From Sitta carolinensis (Eukaryota > Chordata > Aves > Passeriformes > Sittidae), in assembly GCA_032173965.1 (NCBI GenBank), contig CM063284.1, positions 132,671,125 through 132,735,124 on the forward strand: a DNA stretch of 64,000 nucleotides, in the 5' to 3' direction. A program made the position numbers and the translations under genes. Each line of letters begins with the position of its first letter. Position 1 is the first letter of the stretch. Shown in pieces: positions 26,287 to 37,800 of this stretch. A model generated the notes under the pieces. That model searched no databases. It was not told the origin of the DNA and saw only the letters and a list, made by a program, of their open reading frames with translations.

Positions 26287-28608
26287 AAAATCTGAGTAAT
26301 TCTTTTTAAACATGAGGCCTGAAAAAAGAGCAATAATGTCATGTTCTGGGATACTCAAAATGGCTCAAATAAATGTTGCTGACAGTTTAATACAACAAAA
26401 GATAGTTTAAGGCCAGCATTAAACAAGAGTTTTTTTCCAGGAGTGGAGCAGTTTTCAGCTGGAGACTGTGGAGTGTCATAAACTGATGTTTCCCTGGTAA
26501 AACTGAACACAACCATGCAGCACTGCATAGTCCTGCACTGGAGGAACAACGGGTTGGTACAGAGAGCCAAAGAGCTCTTCCCTTCCTGCAGTGCTGGGAG
26601 AGGTCTGACTGCTGTTCTCTTTATTTGTTCTTTAGGTAACCAAGAAAATTTAAATCAATTTGGGCTAAACTACCAATAGAACTATGTTATATCAAAACAA
26701 ACATTAAAAATTAAGCTTTGAAAAGTCAAGCTGGACACATCCTGTGGAATTGATTTCACCAAGGTATCCCAAAATGAAATACAGAGGCTCAGGTTTTTTT
26801 CCTTGTGAATAACTGCAATTGTAGTGGTGGCCTTGGAAGGACACTGACCTCTTAAATATAGCAAGTCTTTAAGAGGCATGCAGCTACGTTTAAAAATGTT
26901 TCTTTTGCCCATAGTTAATTTTATGCATGATTGATGAGTTGTAACTGCTCCCTTCAGAGTGTTTTGCAAAGAGCCATGAATCAGACTTGTTGAGTGAGCC
27001 CCAGTATTTTCATTATAATATGATCATTTATATTTATGTATTCATGGGCCATACTGAAAACATAATTGTTCAGAATAACTTTCTTTCTGGTGAAGAGCTT
27101 GTTAAAATCTTTTAAGGCATTCGACATATGACTATTCCTCTCTTTACAGAAGCAACTATATAAAGTTCAGAGACTACACATAATCCTGACTTCAGGAACA
27201 TGTCCCAGTGAAAACTTTCCAGGCTGACACTTCAGGAGTCACTGCTCGCACCTCCCACTGACCCGCTACCTGCCTCCTCAGGAAGTTGTGGGGCCTAGAA
27301 CAGAAGTGTTTCCAAAAGAGCATTCAGCTTCCTGCCAAGCACATCTCAGATCTAAGAGCCTGAGTGACCCCACAGCTCTCCTTGATCCCCATGAAGGTGC
27401 CTGCCAGGTGCACCTGACCTCAGCATGGGAGACCAGCACACTGACCTGGAGCCAGAGCTGGAACCTGGGCAATGCCTGTAGAAAGGGCTGATGCACAAGC
27501 AGGTCTCTGCTGGGAGACTTGATTCAGAGAGCACTCATCCGTGCTGATGCTCTTTCTCTTCAGGCTACTAATTAGTGCAGCTCAGCGTAACGTGCTGTGC
27601 TGACGCAGTCTGGAGGTTTGGCCTGTGCTGCTTTGCATCCTGCCTGGCAGAAGCTTCTGACCTGATGTGGTTTTTTGGTTGTAGTTCCCCCACACCCCCC
27701 CACAGAGGAGTTCCCAACACCTGCAGCCATATGCAGGGCGAGTAGAGGCACATGGTGTTGGGTATAGGGTCACTATGGTGCAGGGGTGTCACCCACTCCT
27801 GACCCTCTCCCTGCATGTCCTCTGTGTCTCTTGACATTCCCAATCCATGAATCTCCCTAACCTCCCACAGCCCTTAACTATCCCTTGAGGTCCCTGTCAC
27901 CATAGGTGTCCCCAACCACCTCAGACATCTCTATTCAGGTCCCTATCCCCCAGTAGAAGTCTCCCAACCCCTGGAGGTCCCCAGTCTCTGGAGGTCCCCA
28001 CCAGTAACTGCATCAGTGTCATGGTTCTGGGTTCCATGGGGCCAGTAATGTGCACATGGTGAAGGATGGCATCTGCTGCCAAGGGCCTCGGCTATACAAT
28101 GAAGGTGTCAGCAGCTCTCAGTCCACATTGCCATCTGCACATGCACAGTGATCCAGTTCTGCTCCCTGGGACCCCCCTTCTGGGGCTTGATGTCAATGTC
28201 AAATCCATGCCTGTGCCTCCTGCTGTGCTGTGCCAGCCCTGGTGCTCCTTGTTGTCTGGGTGCCACACCATGCAGCTCACACCCAGCTCCTTTGTGACAA
28301 TGAAGACGAGCTGTAGCAGCACCCACACTGTAATGGACACCAGAGACAGACAAAACTCCTCAGCCCAGAAGCTGAGCTGCCCCCAGATGCTGATGGACTG
28401 ATGATGGACTTCTGAAAAAGAAGGCAGGCCAAGGAATGCTTGGGCTCAGGATAGGTCCTGACAGGGTATGCTGGCTCCTCTGCAAGTTGCTGGGTGGGCA
28501 TCACTGGCCAGTGGGATCTGGGGTGGTGCTGGGGTGTTGCAGGCAGAGATCTCTACCCCCTTGCCCAGTGCAACACCATGGGACTTGGCTCTGCCACCCA
28601 GGTTGGAT

Positions 28609-28614
28609 GGAGAT
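28609..28614 (+). repeat. Target-site duplication GGAGAT, left copy
   Basis: Direct repeat GGAGAT immediately before the LTR boundary TGTTGC, identical to 28956-28961 on the other side. Confidence 0.8.
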
Positions 28615-28955
28615 TGTTGCTATGTTGAACAACACATGACACAAATTTCTCCAAAACAGCTTGGAGAGATCAATCTGACCCCATTTATTCAAACGACTCC
28701 CTTTTTATACATTTTTGACAGGCCACTGTGATTGGTGAACGAGTGACAGAACTCTTCACCCACATTGGCCAAACCAGAGGGGCATCCAAAGACAGTCCGT
28801 CCCACAGAAAGGATTCCAAACATAAGTATCACTACAGAAACAAAACCTGATGTTTATGTTCAAGCTGTGGGAACAAGCTTCATAAACTGAAAACATCAGG
28901 AAAAAACAGAGCTTTAGAAACTCAGAAGCTGCAGGCCTGAAAGACCCAGACTACA
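28615..28955 (-). mobile_element. Solo LTR of an endogenous retrovirus (ERVK-like), with 6-bp TSD
   Basis: A 341-bp LTR read on the minus strand. The plus-strand boundaries are TGTTGC at 28615 and CTACA ending at 28955, so both ends carry TGT...ACA. The hexamer GGAGAT flanks it exactly on both sides (28609-28614 and 28956-28961), a perfect target-site duplication. In minus-strand order U3 holds two CCAAT boxes (28764-28768 and 28731-28735), a TATAAAAAGGGA box (28709-28698) and AATAAA (28689-28684), then a short R-U5. No primer-binding site or gag/pol/env sequence adjoins, so this is a solo LTR left by recombination between two LTRs. A 6-bp duplication fits the ERVK (beta-like) group. The intact TSD suggests a relatively young insertion. 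It is non-coding. Confidence 0.85.
28846..28900. repeat. Imperfect hairpin within the solo LTR U3
   Basis: CCTGATGTTT at 28846-28855 is the exact reverse complement of AAACATCAGG at 28891-28900. Inside it, ATG pairs with CAT and AAGCT with AGCTT, so a stem with a short bulge could form across about 55 bp. Confidence 0.75.
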
Positions 28956-28961
28956 GGAGAT
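28956..28961 (+). repeat. Target-site duplication GGAGAT, right copy
   Basis: Direct repeat immediately after the LTR boundary CTACA, identical to 28609-28614. Confidence 0.8.
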
Positions 28962-30916
28962 GTCAGAGGTGACACTGACATCTCATTACAAGGCCTTTAT
29001 GTGGGACACTGGCAACAGTGGGAACAGCAGCAGGGACCTGCATGGAGATGTCTGAGGTGCAAGACCATTCCTTGCACCAGGCTGGTGTAGCCAGAAGCCT
29101 CTGCAGAAGAGTGTGCACAGACTGTGCATGGAGCTAGCCCTGCATTCGGAGTGACCCTTTTTGCTTCTCTTGAGTTTCTGTGTCTTCTCCCCTCATCATT
29201 CAAGGCCCATAACTATATCCCAGGGAAGGCATCCCTGGGGAAGCATGCAGCCTTCTAGGGACAGACAGGTAGCACATCATGCAGACAGCTTGAGAGTCTC
29301 TGGAGTGGGATTGTCAACCAAACAGGGGAGTGCCTTCATGGCAAGGAAACCTTTCCCTGAGAGGCTGAAGGATCTCCCAGTCTTGGGGACCATGCAGCCC
29401 ACCTGGGTGTCCTCAAACAGGCATGAAAGAAGGAGGGAGGAGAGTGTCTTGAAAGGGGTCATCAAGGAAGGAGGGTAACAGGTGCTTGAGGAAAACCTAC
29501 AATTGACTGACTCAGAGATAATGGAGGTACCTCACAACATGATCTGACATGGTGCTCCTTTCATGTAGTGTGAAATAGCTGAGGGCTCCATCTTTTTGTT
29601 ACTCACAGATGCTGATTTCCAAGGACTGGAGCCTTCTAGGGCAGGAAATTAAGCTTTAAATGGAGAGATCAAATATCTCATTAACCTTGACAAAGCACAG
29701 TCTTCCTTTACAGTTCATAACGAAAGAGAAAGTGAGTGTGAAGGATGGGAGAAAACAGGCACCAGCTTCCCTCCCTGCTGGAGAGTGGCATCTGGCACTT
29801 GGAATCCCTGCTCAGCTGTAGGGGCCTGAGTGCACATCCACCACCTCCTCCCAGAAACCAGTGAGGTGTAGGCTATTTCAAGGATAAAGAAAGATTTCTA
29901 ATCTTTCCTTGCTGGAATTTGGAACACTACAGTGTGGCCATGGATGCTAAAATCATGGGGAACCAAGCAAGAAACAGAAGGCGTTTGGTTCTAAACCCCA
30001 ACAATTGGGCTCTGTGCCCTGTGCAGGAAGATTTGGGATTTTCCACTCTTGGGACTATTGCGGTTTTTTCTAAATACCCATCATTGCCTCAGGTGAAATG
30101 TGCAACACAGGCCTATGAATGTGGTACTGCCCCAGCCATGTGGGCTGATCATACCCTGCATGAATGTAAAGTTCAGAAGTTTTCCAGCAGTAAGATTCTC
30201 TAGCCTGCCTACTCTGGTATTACATTTGTTTGGTCGGTCAGGAGAAGACAAATAAAATAATTAGCTTTAGCCTAAGCCGGACAGGAAATGTTGGATGTGT
30301 TTTGTTATTGTGAAAGCCACTGTTTTTGAAAGTGGCACGAAGAGGAACTTGACCTCTCTCGTGTGTGCCTTTGTTAGCCAGTGGAGGAGAAGGTAAATGC
30401 TAAAAAAACCTTCACAGTGAAAAGGACTTTTCCTAAGGGCACAGCAGGGTTAACCTGGGCATTTATTTCTGAAATTGCTTCATTAATGTTCTTATGCAAA
30501 TGAAATGTGAATCCTTGAAAAAAGAGCCACTATGCAAACTGATTGAAACAAGACAGGGCAAGAACTAGCTAGCATAAAGTTGGCCTGTTTGATGAGATAA
30601 TAACAGCCAAAAGGATGTAGGTTGACTTCCTGAGACCAGCATAACTAGTCTTTATGGGTGTGAAACAACTTAACAGAAGCTGGCAAAAGCTGTTTGCCTG
30701 CTTTGTGGGTGTTGTTGTGTGATGAGACAAATAGAAACATTTGTCTAATGGAAACAAAAGTAAATGGAACTAATGATGCATATTCATGTTGGGAAATTAG
30801 CTACTGGCTCTTGCAGGGCAGTTTCATGTGTATGATTCACTCAGGAGGGAGATAAGCTTAAACATACTGTCAGGTTCTCATTGCTCATATTACTGTAACC
30901 TTAGATTTGGGCTGCC
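28962..30916. other. Intergenic, no gene recognised
   Basis: No coding exon recognised. The part near 30300-30800 is AT-rich and contains a consensus octamer ATGCAAAT at 30494-30501 and several TAAT/ATTA cores, as regulatory DNA often does. Nothing here proves function. Confidence 0.5.
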
Positions 30917-30991
<75 letters not shown>

Positions 30992-31010
30992 TATATATAC
31001 ACACACATAT
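30917..31010 (+). repeat. Compound (TA)n(TG)n(TA)n microsatellite
   Basis: A run of TA units, then about 11 TG units, then a long TA run interrupted once, closing with a short AC run. The open frames covering it (IYIYIY on either strand) are artefacts of the repeat. Confidence 0.95.
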
Positions 31011-31213
31011 TTGTGAAGCTTTGGAACATCAGTGAAGGGTGCCAGTACACAGATAAGGCAGGAATCTTTGGGTCCTTGATGTCTCACAGACAGTGGGCAA
31101 TAGCATCCCAAGCTGAGATGGGAAGACCTGAACTTGTGAGGGCCTGGGATTCCTCATGGCCATGAGCATGCAATGCCACACTAGAGGCTAGCTCATGGGC
31201 TGTGATGGGACAT

Positions 31214-31688
31214 GTTCAAAATACAGCCTCTCTGTGGGTTTGGTAGACTATTTCTCATGGGAAGGACCCCAGGCTGGAGCAGGGAAATAAGTCCTCTCCC
31301 TGAGAAGGGGGCGTGGTAGAAACAGCGCGTGATGAGGTGACCACAACCCCCATTCCATGTTCCCCTGCACTGTCCCCCTGTGCTGCTGGCAGAAGGTAGA
31401 GAGTCAGGAATAAAGTTAAGCCTAGGAAGATGGGAGGGGTGCGGGGAATGTGTTTTTAAGTTTGGGTTTAATTCTCATACTACTCTGATATGATTGGTAA
31501 TAAATTCAGTTAATTTCTCCAAGTTGAGTCTGTTTGCACGTGACAATAACTGCTGAATGATCTCTCCCTGTCCTTACCTCAATCGACAAACTTTTCATTA
31601 TATTTTCTCTCCTCTGTCCCTCTGAAGACAGGAGCGATGGAGTGGCTTTGATGGGCACCTGGTGTCCAGCCAGGGTTAACCCACCACA
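31214..31688 (+). mobile_element. ERVL-like LTR fragment
   Basis: This matches, block by block from memory, a very common avian retroviral LTR. Recognisable pieces are 'ctcatgggaaggacccca', a 'gaccacaacccccattcc' block, 'tgatatgattggtaataaat' with AATAAA at 31499-31504, 'gagtctgtttgcacgtgac', and the 3' terminus 'cagggttaacccaccaca' ending in CA at 31688. Plus orientation. The 5' end is uncertain and seems truncated, since the upstream part of the known element is missing. No matching 5-bp flank was found on the left and no retroviral gene adjoins. The family name (ERVL group) is an inference. It is non-coding. Confidence 0.75.
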
Positions 31689-34650
31689 ATGACACAGGCT
31701 TGCAGAGCTAGCCTGAAAGAAGAGCTTGGAATGCAGGCATTTGGCTCCCCAGTTGTGTTTGGCTCACAGCTCTCCTGTTCCAGTTGTCATTTGAGATGGG
31801 AATAAGGAAGCTCAGAGTCTCTCTCAAAGGCAGGTTGCTGTTGGTTTTAATGGAAACAGGCCCTTTGCAGATCTCAGTGCATGGGCTAGAGGCAGGCATC
31901 AGTGCAAGGACAGGGTGTGGGTGTTTAAATATCCAGTTCCACACACCTGAGACTAAGATGGCTTTGCTGAAAACAAAGTACTCACAATGCCTCAATACCC
32001 TCTGTTCCTCAGAAAACAGCTGCAGGCAGCTGTGGAGAGATCACAAAGTCCTCCCACTTGAGAAGGAAGATGATTCCTAAGAACACTACCCTGACAGATG
32101 TGCTCCTGGGATCCCTAGAGCCCCAAGGGTGCAAGGTCCAGGGCTGGAGGCTTACACTTGATCTGTCTCAGGGCTTTGGCCACCCACAGCTCCTTCCCCT
32201 GCTGCTACAGAAGTCAATGTTTTGCCACCATATAGTAAACTTGAACTTTTTTATTTTTTGGCTCTTAGCAGGTCTGTGAACACAATTTTCCTTGAAGATG
32301 AGAGGAACAAATTCTGGGTGGATTTAGAAACTACCTTCCAGACTTCACACACTGCCACTCTACAATGCTCCAGCCTATCTTATTCCACTTCATTGCATTT
32401 AATTGTGACTCCCCAGAGCTTTGGTGGGGAGGGAGCCTGCAAGCCACCTGCTGCAGAGAGGGCTGAGATACCACTGACTCCTTTTGCTTTCCTTTGAGCC
32501 TAGTAGAGCAGACGACAGATATCTCTTCTCCTTTCAGAAAACCTTTCTGTTCTGCTGTTCCCACTTTCATTCTCTCCACGCTATTTTCCATGATCACACA
32601 CACTTCAGCACCTGCCTTTCCCAGCTTTTCATCTGACTTCCCAGTTTGGCTTCCACTTTCAAATCTCTTTGGAAGCCGTCATCATTAGCTGCTGTCTCCC
32701 CCAGCTGTAGCACACACTCCAGCCACTCCAATGACTTTTATCTCCACTTTCTTCTCCTTTTCATCTTTCCTCTGCTCTGAACTCTTTCCAGTATGATTCC
32801 TTAAGTGCAGGCTGTCACATACAAAGCTCCGACATTGTCTCTGACCCTATTTTCTGTTTCCATTAGTATTTTAGAAAAAAGCTTGGGACTGGCATGTATC
32901 ACCTTTTGGACTGTCCTGTTTTAAAGAGATTTTAGAAAAGAGAAAGGGGCAGGTGCTCTGGCGGTTTGGACAGACTCAAAGCGTATTGGTGTCTGACCCC
33001 AGTGGGAATGGAGGTATAAACTGGCCAGTCAGCCTTGCAACAAGGCTCTTCTTGCAACAAGACTTTTATACATAAGTCTTATAATGTCTTATAATTAAAG
33101 GCATTCCCCCACGTACTTTTGCATGAGTCCCTCAGGAGAAGAATAGGTAAAACAATGCATTAGCTTTCAAAGTTGTCCAAATCTGGTTTTGACTGGATGT
33201 CAAAATATGGGAGCTGTATTGTCAAAGGACAAGGGTCGTCTTCACTGCCACATTTACTATATTTTACTTACTTGCCTATTTTACCCTCAGATTTTGCTAG
33301 GAAAGCAGCAGAAGTGTCTGCTCTCCTCTGCCAATACCTCTTGGCTGCTCAGTGGCTCACCACTGAGTTTCATGCATGAGCAATAAGGACTCAGAGATGG
33401 TGTTTTTCATCCAGGTAGGAACTGTGTATGTTGTGCAGGCTCGGATTTTGTTGGTGATCTGTATGAAACAAACCCTCCTTGATGGGTAGTAGAGGTGAAT
33501 CCTTCAAGATTCAGTAAATTAATTATATTAAAAAAAAGCTTAAATCCAGGAGAAAGGCAAGAGGGTTGTATCTGTTAAAGAGGGAGGTAAATGAAACAGA
33601 GCTCTTCCTTAGGAACTCATCTGACCTAAGCACAGACCAGACTTACACTATTTCTGTCTATTTCCATGATGTGTGCACTCAGTCAAAAGTTTTGTGTCTT
33701 TGTTCATCTGAGTTCAATTAACCTGGAACTTACATACTCTGCTTGGTACATTTTGGGTGGTGGGCACTCTGTCAGGCTTTGGCATACAAGTGGTGTGTGC
33801 TACCCAGAAACACAGGTGTGAGACAAGGAATATCAAATGCTAATAATCCCCTGCAACTGTCACTGAGATTTGTGGAGACATTTATGACAACACTATTAAT
33901 TTTTTCTGTAAGAGAAGTAGCAGCTCATTCATTTATTCACTTCTCTTTCAAGTAGAAAAGTCCTCCTTGCAGCTCAGGTGCAGAGAAAGGAAAGGCCCGT
34001 CTTCCAGTTTACTCTTATTTTTCAGAATATGTACTACACTGATTGCAGTGGCAGCACTGGGATGGCAGTCTTGGCTCTGGCCAAGTACATTTTCCTTCTC
34101 AGTGACTATCAGTCATGTGCCTTCTGCAGCCATTGTCCATCCTTTGGGGGATGTTTTGTGGGTTCCCTCATGCAGCCCTGCTTGAAACAAGCCTCTGCCC
34201 TGGTAGAGCTCTCCAGAGCCCCAGTGGGCTCTGGTTTTCATGACTGGCTAGCACTGGAAGCAGGAGAGGCCATCCAGGAAGTCTGTGTCCATCCTGTGTG
34301 TGCTGAGACCCAGCCTGACCCTATGGCATGTCCCTGGATCCAGTATCAGCCCTGAAACAATGGGCCGGCAGCATGATCACCTGTTCCTCTCTGCTGGTAA
34401 AGCTCAGGAAGACTCAGTGACAAGATTCTTTTATACTTGCTTCTGGCCTCCTAGTGAAGTATTTTGGATATTCTGTTCAAATGTGTTGTTAATGTCAGCA
34501 GGTACCTTTATGGGCCAAAGACAGAGAAAAGTGTGAGATGGGGACAGGAGTCCAGGTAGCCTTGCCACCACATGCCCTGAAAAGACAGAGGTATATTATC
34601 CACAGCAGAAGGGGAGAGATCTCTCAGGATTTATAGGCACAAATAGGCAG
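31689..34650. other. Intergenic, no gene recognised
   Basis: No coding exon recognised. A small cluster of short direct repeats lies at 33034-33095: CTTGCAACAAG twice (33034-33044 and 33051-33061), then 'gtcttataat' twice. These may be remnants of an unidentified element. Confidence 0.5.
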
Positions 34651-34704
34651 ATATACACACACACACACACAACACACACACAACACACACACATAATATA
34701 TATA
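34651..34704 (+). repeat. (CA)n microsatellite, interrupted
   Basis: CA dinucleotide run with two AACACA interruptions, ending in a short TA run. Confidence 0.95.
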
Positions 34705-34767
34705 GCTCATCTACATGAGTTATGTTCTGTGTGTTCCCAAATGAAAGCACCAGTTCTCCTCTCCTCC

Positions 34768-34769
<2 letters not shown>

Positions 34770-34803
<34 letters not shown>
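34770..34803 (+). repeat. (AT)n microsatellite
   Basis: About 17 uninterrupted AT units. Simple repeat about 65 bp after the CA run. Confidence 0.95.
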
Positions 34804-34807
<4 letters not shown>

Positions 34808-37800
34808 GGGTTTTGTGCAGTTTTTTTTTTTCTCTCAGAAAAGTGGTTTTCCTTTTGCAGGTTTCTAGGTGGGGGTAGAGAAGAGACTGAGATATTGCTG
34901 ACCAGAAACTTTAAGTGGAAGCCTTGCATAATTGAGGCTTGCCCTTGTACCTGTTAACAGCATTTGGTAGAAAGGTTATGAAAATATTCAGAAAGCATTT
35001 CTGTCCATATAGGCAGAAATGTGTGTGTGGCAAGACTTTACTACTTCCCACTATAATGTAATGTCAGTGATGGATATGTTTTTTCCTGTCTTATCAAAGG
35101 AGGTGTCCTGGGCTGCCAGGAAGGATGGAGTTTGAAGGGTAGTCACTATCTAATGTTGCCTTCACAGAGTCATGGTGTCCATGACTGCCAAAATGGTCTA
35201 ATCCTGCTCCTCTGTGTCCCTCTCATGCCTTGGATACTAAGCAGAAATTACCCTGAATAACAGTGGTGAATGTTAGACCAGCAGTTTTAATGCTGGTATA
35301 AGGATTACTACCCAAAAGGCAAAACTAAGAAGAAAATATGAAGAAAACTCCATGTACCTGAAGTAGCCCTCTTTGATCTTAACTGTTTTAGAAAAGGATG
35401 TGGGACCCTGAGATTTCCTATGGACTCATACACCACATTCACCTGAGACATTAGCCTTCAAATCCTCACCCTGTTACATGTCCCTTTTATGGCCTTTGTA
35501 CCTGGCTGACTTCTTTGTGTTTCAGTCATTACTTGCCTGAGTGCAACAGTGATTTCAGACCCCATGGAGCACTGTGATGGAAGAGCATGAAACGCCAGCT
35601 GCTGTTGTGAGGTTTTCAGGTAGAGGGTATAGCCTGGAGCAAGGACTGTCTCATCACCACAGTACACTCTAAGGCCTTCTCATCCAGAGCACCAGAGCTG
35701 GAGCAGAGATTCCAAAGATCCCTGTGCTGCCAAGGGTATCCTGTGCCTGAAGGCTCCAGCTGCTCTCACTAAGTTTAAACATTGATGCTGGCCTCCTATT
35801 TGCATGGAGCAGCTGCTGTTATGGAGAACTACAGACAGGCCCGTGCTCTCACAGGTGGCACAGCTGGAGCTGCACCCCAAGTCCTTTCTTCAAAGGAAAT
35901 AGGAGAAATGCAGAGGGCAGTGCAGACCCTTGCTGAAAATCATTCTAATAAGAGATGGGTAATTTTTTGTTTAGTTGTAAAATGCTAGATCATTCAGGAA
36001 GATTGCTTTGCAAGCACAGACTTAGACCTAAGGTGTCATTCGCTCTCACTGTGTACCCAAGGAATCCCACTGCTTTCTAAGGCATCTCAAGTGCAGATAG
36101 GGACGATGCACCCATTTAGCAGAGAGCTGATTTATTCTTTAGACAGCCTTTCCCTTTCGGCATCTACTTGTGCAATCATCAGCTCCTGGCTGAGTTACTA
36201 TGGTAATAAGTATGGGCACTACACTTACTCACTGTCACCTGGATCACAGGAGAGGAAAAATAGCAGAGCAAGCTGCTTAATTTCTTTGTTTTTTACACAG
36301 ACACGCTAAGAATGTGGGGAAGAACTAGAAAGGACTGGAAGTCCCTGTATCTTCCACACCCTCTGACCATGTTTCACTTGCAGCGCAGACACAGAGCCAG
36401 GCACTCCTTCCTGTGCCCCGGGGGATCTGTCCCCTGCAGCCCGTGCAGCTCCCAAAGACTGATATGCCCAAAGAGCAGGACGTGACAGTGCCACCAGATT
36501 TCTCCAGCGGCCAGATGAGGACTTTGCAGCGGGCTCTGTAAGTGCCAGGGGACAGTGCTTCATGCTGAGAGTGCTTCTGATTCATCTGAGAGGGTTTCGA
36601 GGGAGAGGAGTGCTGCACCAGGACTGTGAGTGCTGACCCTGTCGTGCTGGGTGCTGTGCTGCAGGCACCTGGAGGGGCTCACTACTCCCGGGCGCAGCAC
36701 CCGGGACCACCCACCTGCCAGCGTGCGCCAGGGTGGTTCTCGCCAAGGGATAAGGAGGCGATGTGGGTGTGAAAAAGATGTGCTGGACTGGTCAGACACA
36801 GAGTCTGTCTGCTCGTGCAGGGACTCTGCTGGGGGCCAAAAGTGGGACGGAAGCTGGGCTGTGATGCCTGCTATGCAAACACTGTCAAACCTACCATTTC
36901 TTCTAGGGTCTAGAGAGCTTACAGAAAAATCCTTTCCTTGGTGCAGAAACCCCCATTTCATGGTCCATGGGGTATTAATGGCACCTTATGCTGAGATTAA
37001 ATGTGCACATGGGAAGCAGAGGAAGAGGAGGACTCTGAGGTCCTGGCCTTGCAGCCACAAGCTCTGCTGTTTTCCATCTTCACTGCTTCAGTCAGGCTAT
37101 TTTTATCACTTGGGCTGCAGTTTTTACTTACTATTTTTATCCCGTGTTACTGATTACTCCTGATTATGAAGGTATTTAAACTTGTTCACATATGTTAATG
37201 ATTCTGTGTTACACAGTGTAAATCCGAGGATGCTGTCAGCAGCTAGAGCTCGGGAACAAAGTCTGTGTAGGGTCCAGCCCCAGTTTGGCAAGGGAGAATA
37301 ACACATTGTGTTAGGGCCAGGCACTGTCAGTTTTTATAACAGAACATATAAGAGCCTATGCTGGTTTTATTCTTCCTTTTTACTTGACTGAACACTCAAT
37401 CAGGAAGAGTTTCTAAGTCACCATCATAAATAGCTGGAAGAGGCAAATCCAAAAGCTGTCAGAACTTATCTTCCCAGAAAGTTAAGCATAAAATTCTGCT
37501 CTTATTTACATTATTCATGCACATTTTTCTAGTTCTAAAGGATTCACTACTGCATATAATGTACTACTTCCAATCAAATAAACTAATTTCTCACCAAATT
37601 GTTCTGCTTTGCTATAATCCACTAGTGGGGTTTTTGCTTGCATCTGTTGGAAATATTATTTAATCAATCCGGAAAAATTTAAGCTATACTGGTCTAGAAG
37701 AAAAGAGAATCTTGTGAATTAGTCACTCTCAATTATCAAGATACTTAGGAGCCAGAAGAGATAAGCCTGCATGTGACCTCCAAGGTGACCTCAGCTCCAA

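Larger units (their letters stand above)
13461..28608. other. Long intergenic stretch, no gene recognised
   Basis: About 15 kb upstream of ZNF706 without a coding exon I can defend. Open frames reach 129 codons but none shows a domain, a codon pattern or splice partners. Visible landmarks are a 36-bp A run at 15651-15686, a T run at 17944-17958 and a (TTTG)n run near 26269. Short imperfect duplications such as 'ctggaggtcccca', which occurs twice near 27968-28002, are also present. Diverged transposons are likely but not identifiable by eye. Confidence 0.55.

Noticed and set aside
30828..31111. Short frames made of Ile-Tyr repeats
   Set aside because: They are translations of the TA/TG microsatellite.
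36630..37163. A 177-codon plus-strand frame
   Set aside because: No domain, no splice partner, ordinary base composition, and overlapping frames of 133 and 97 codons on the other strand. Treated as chance.
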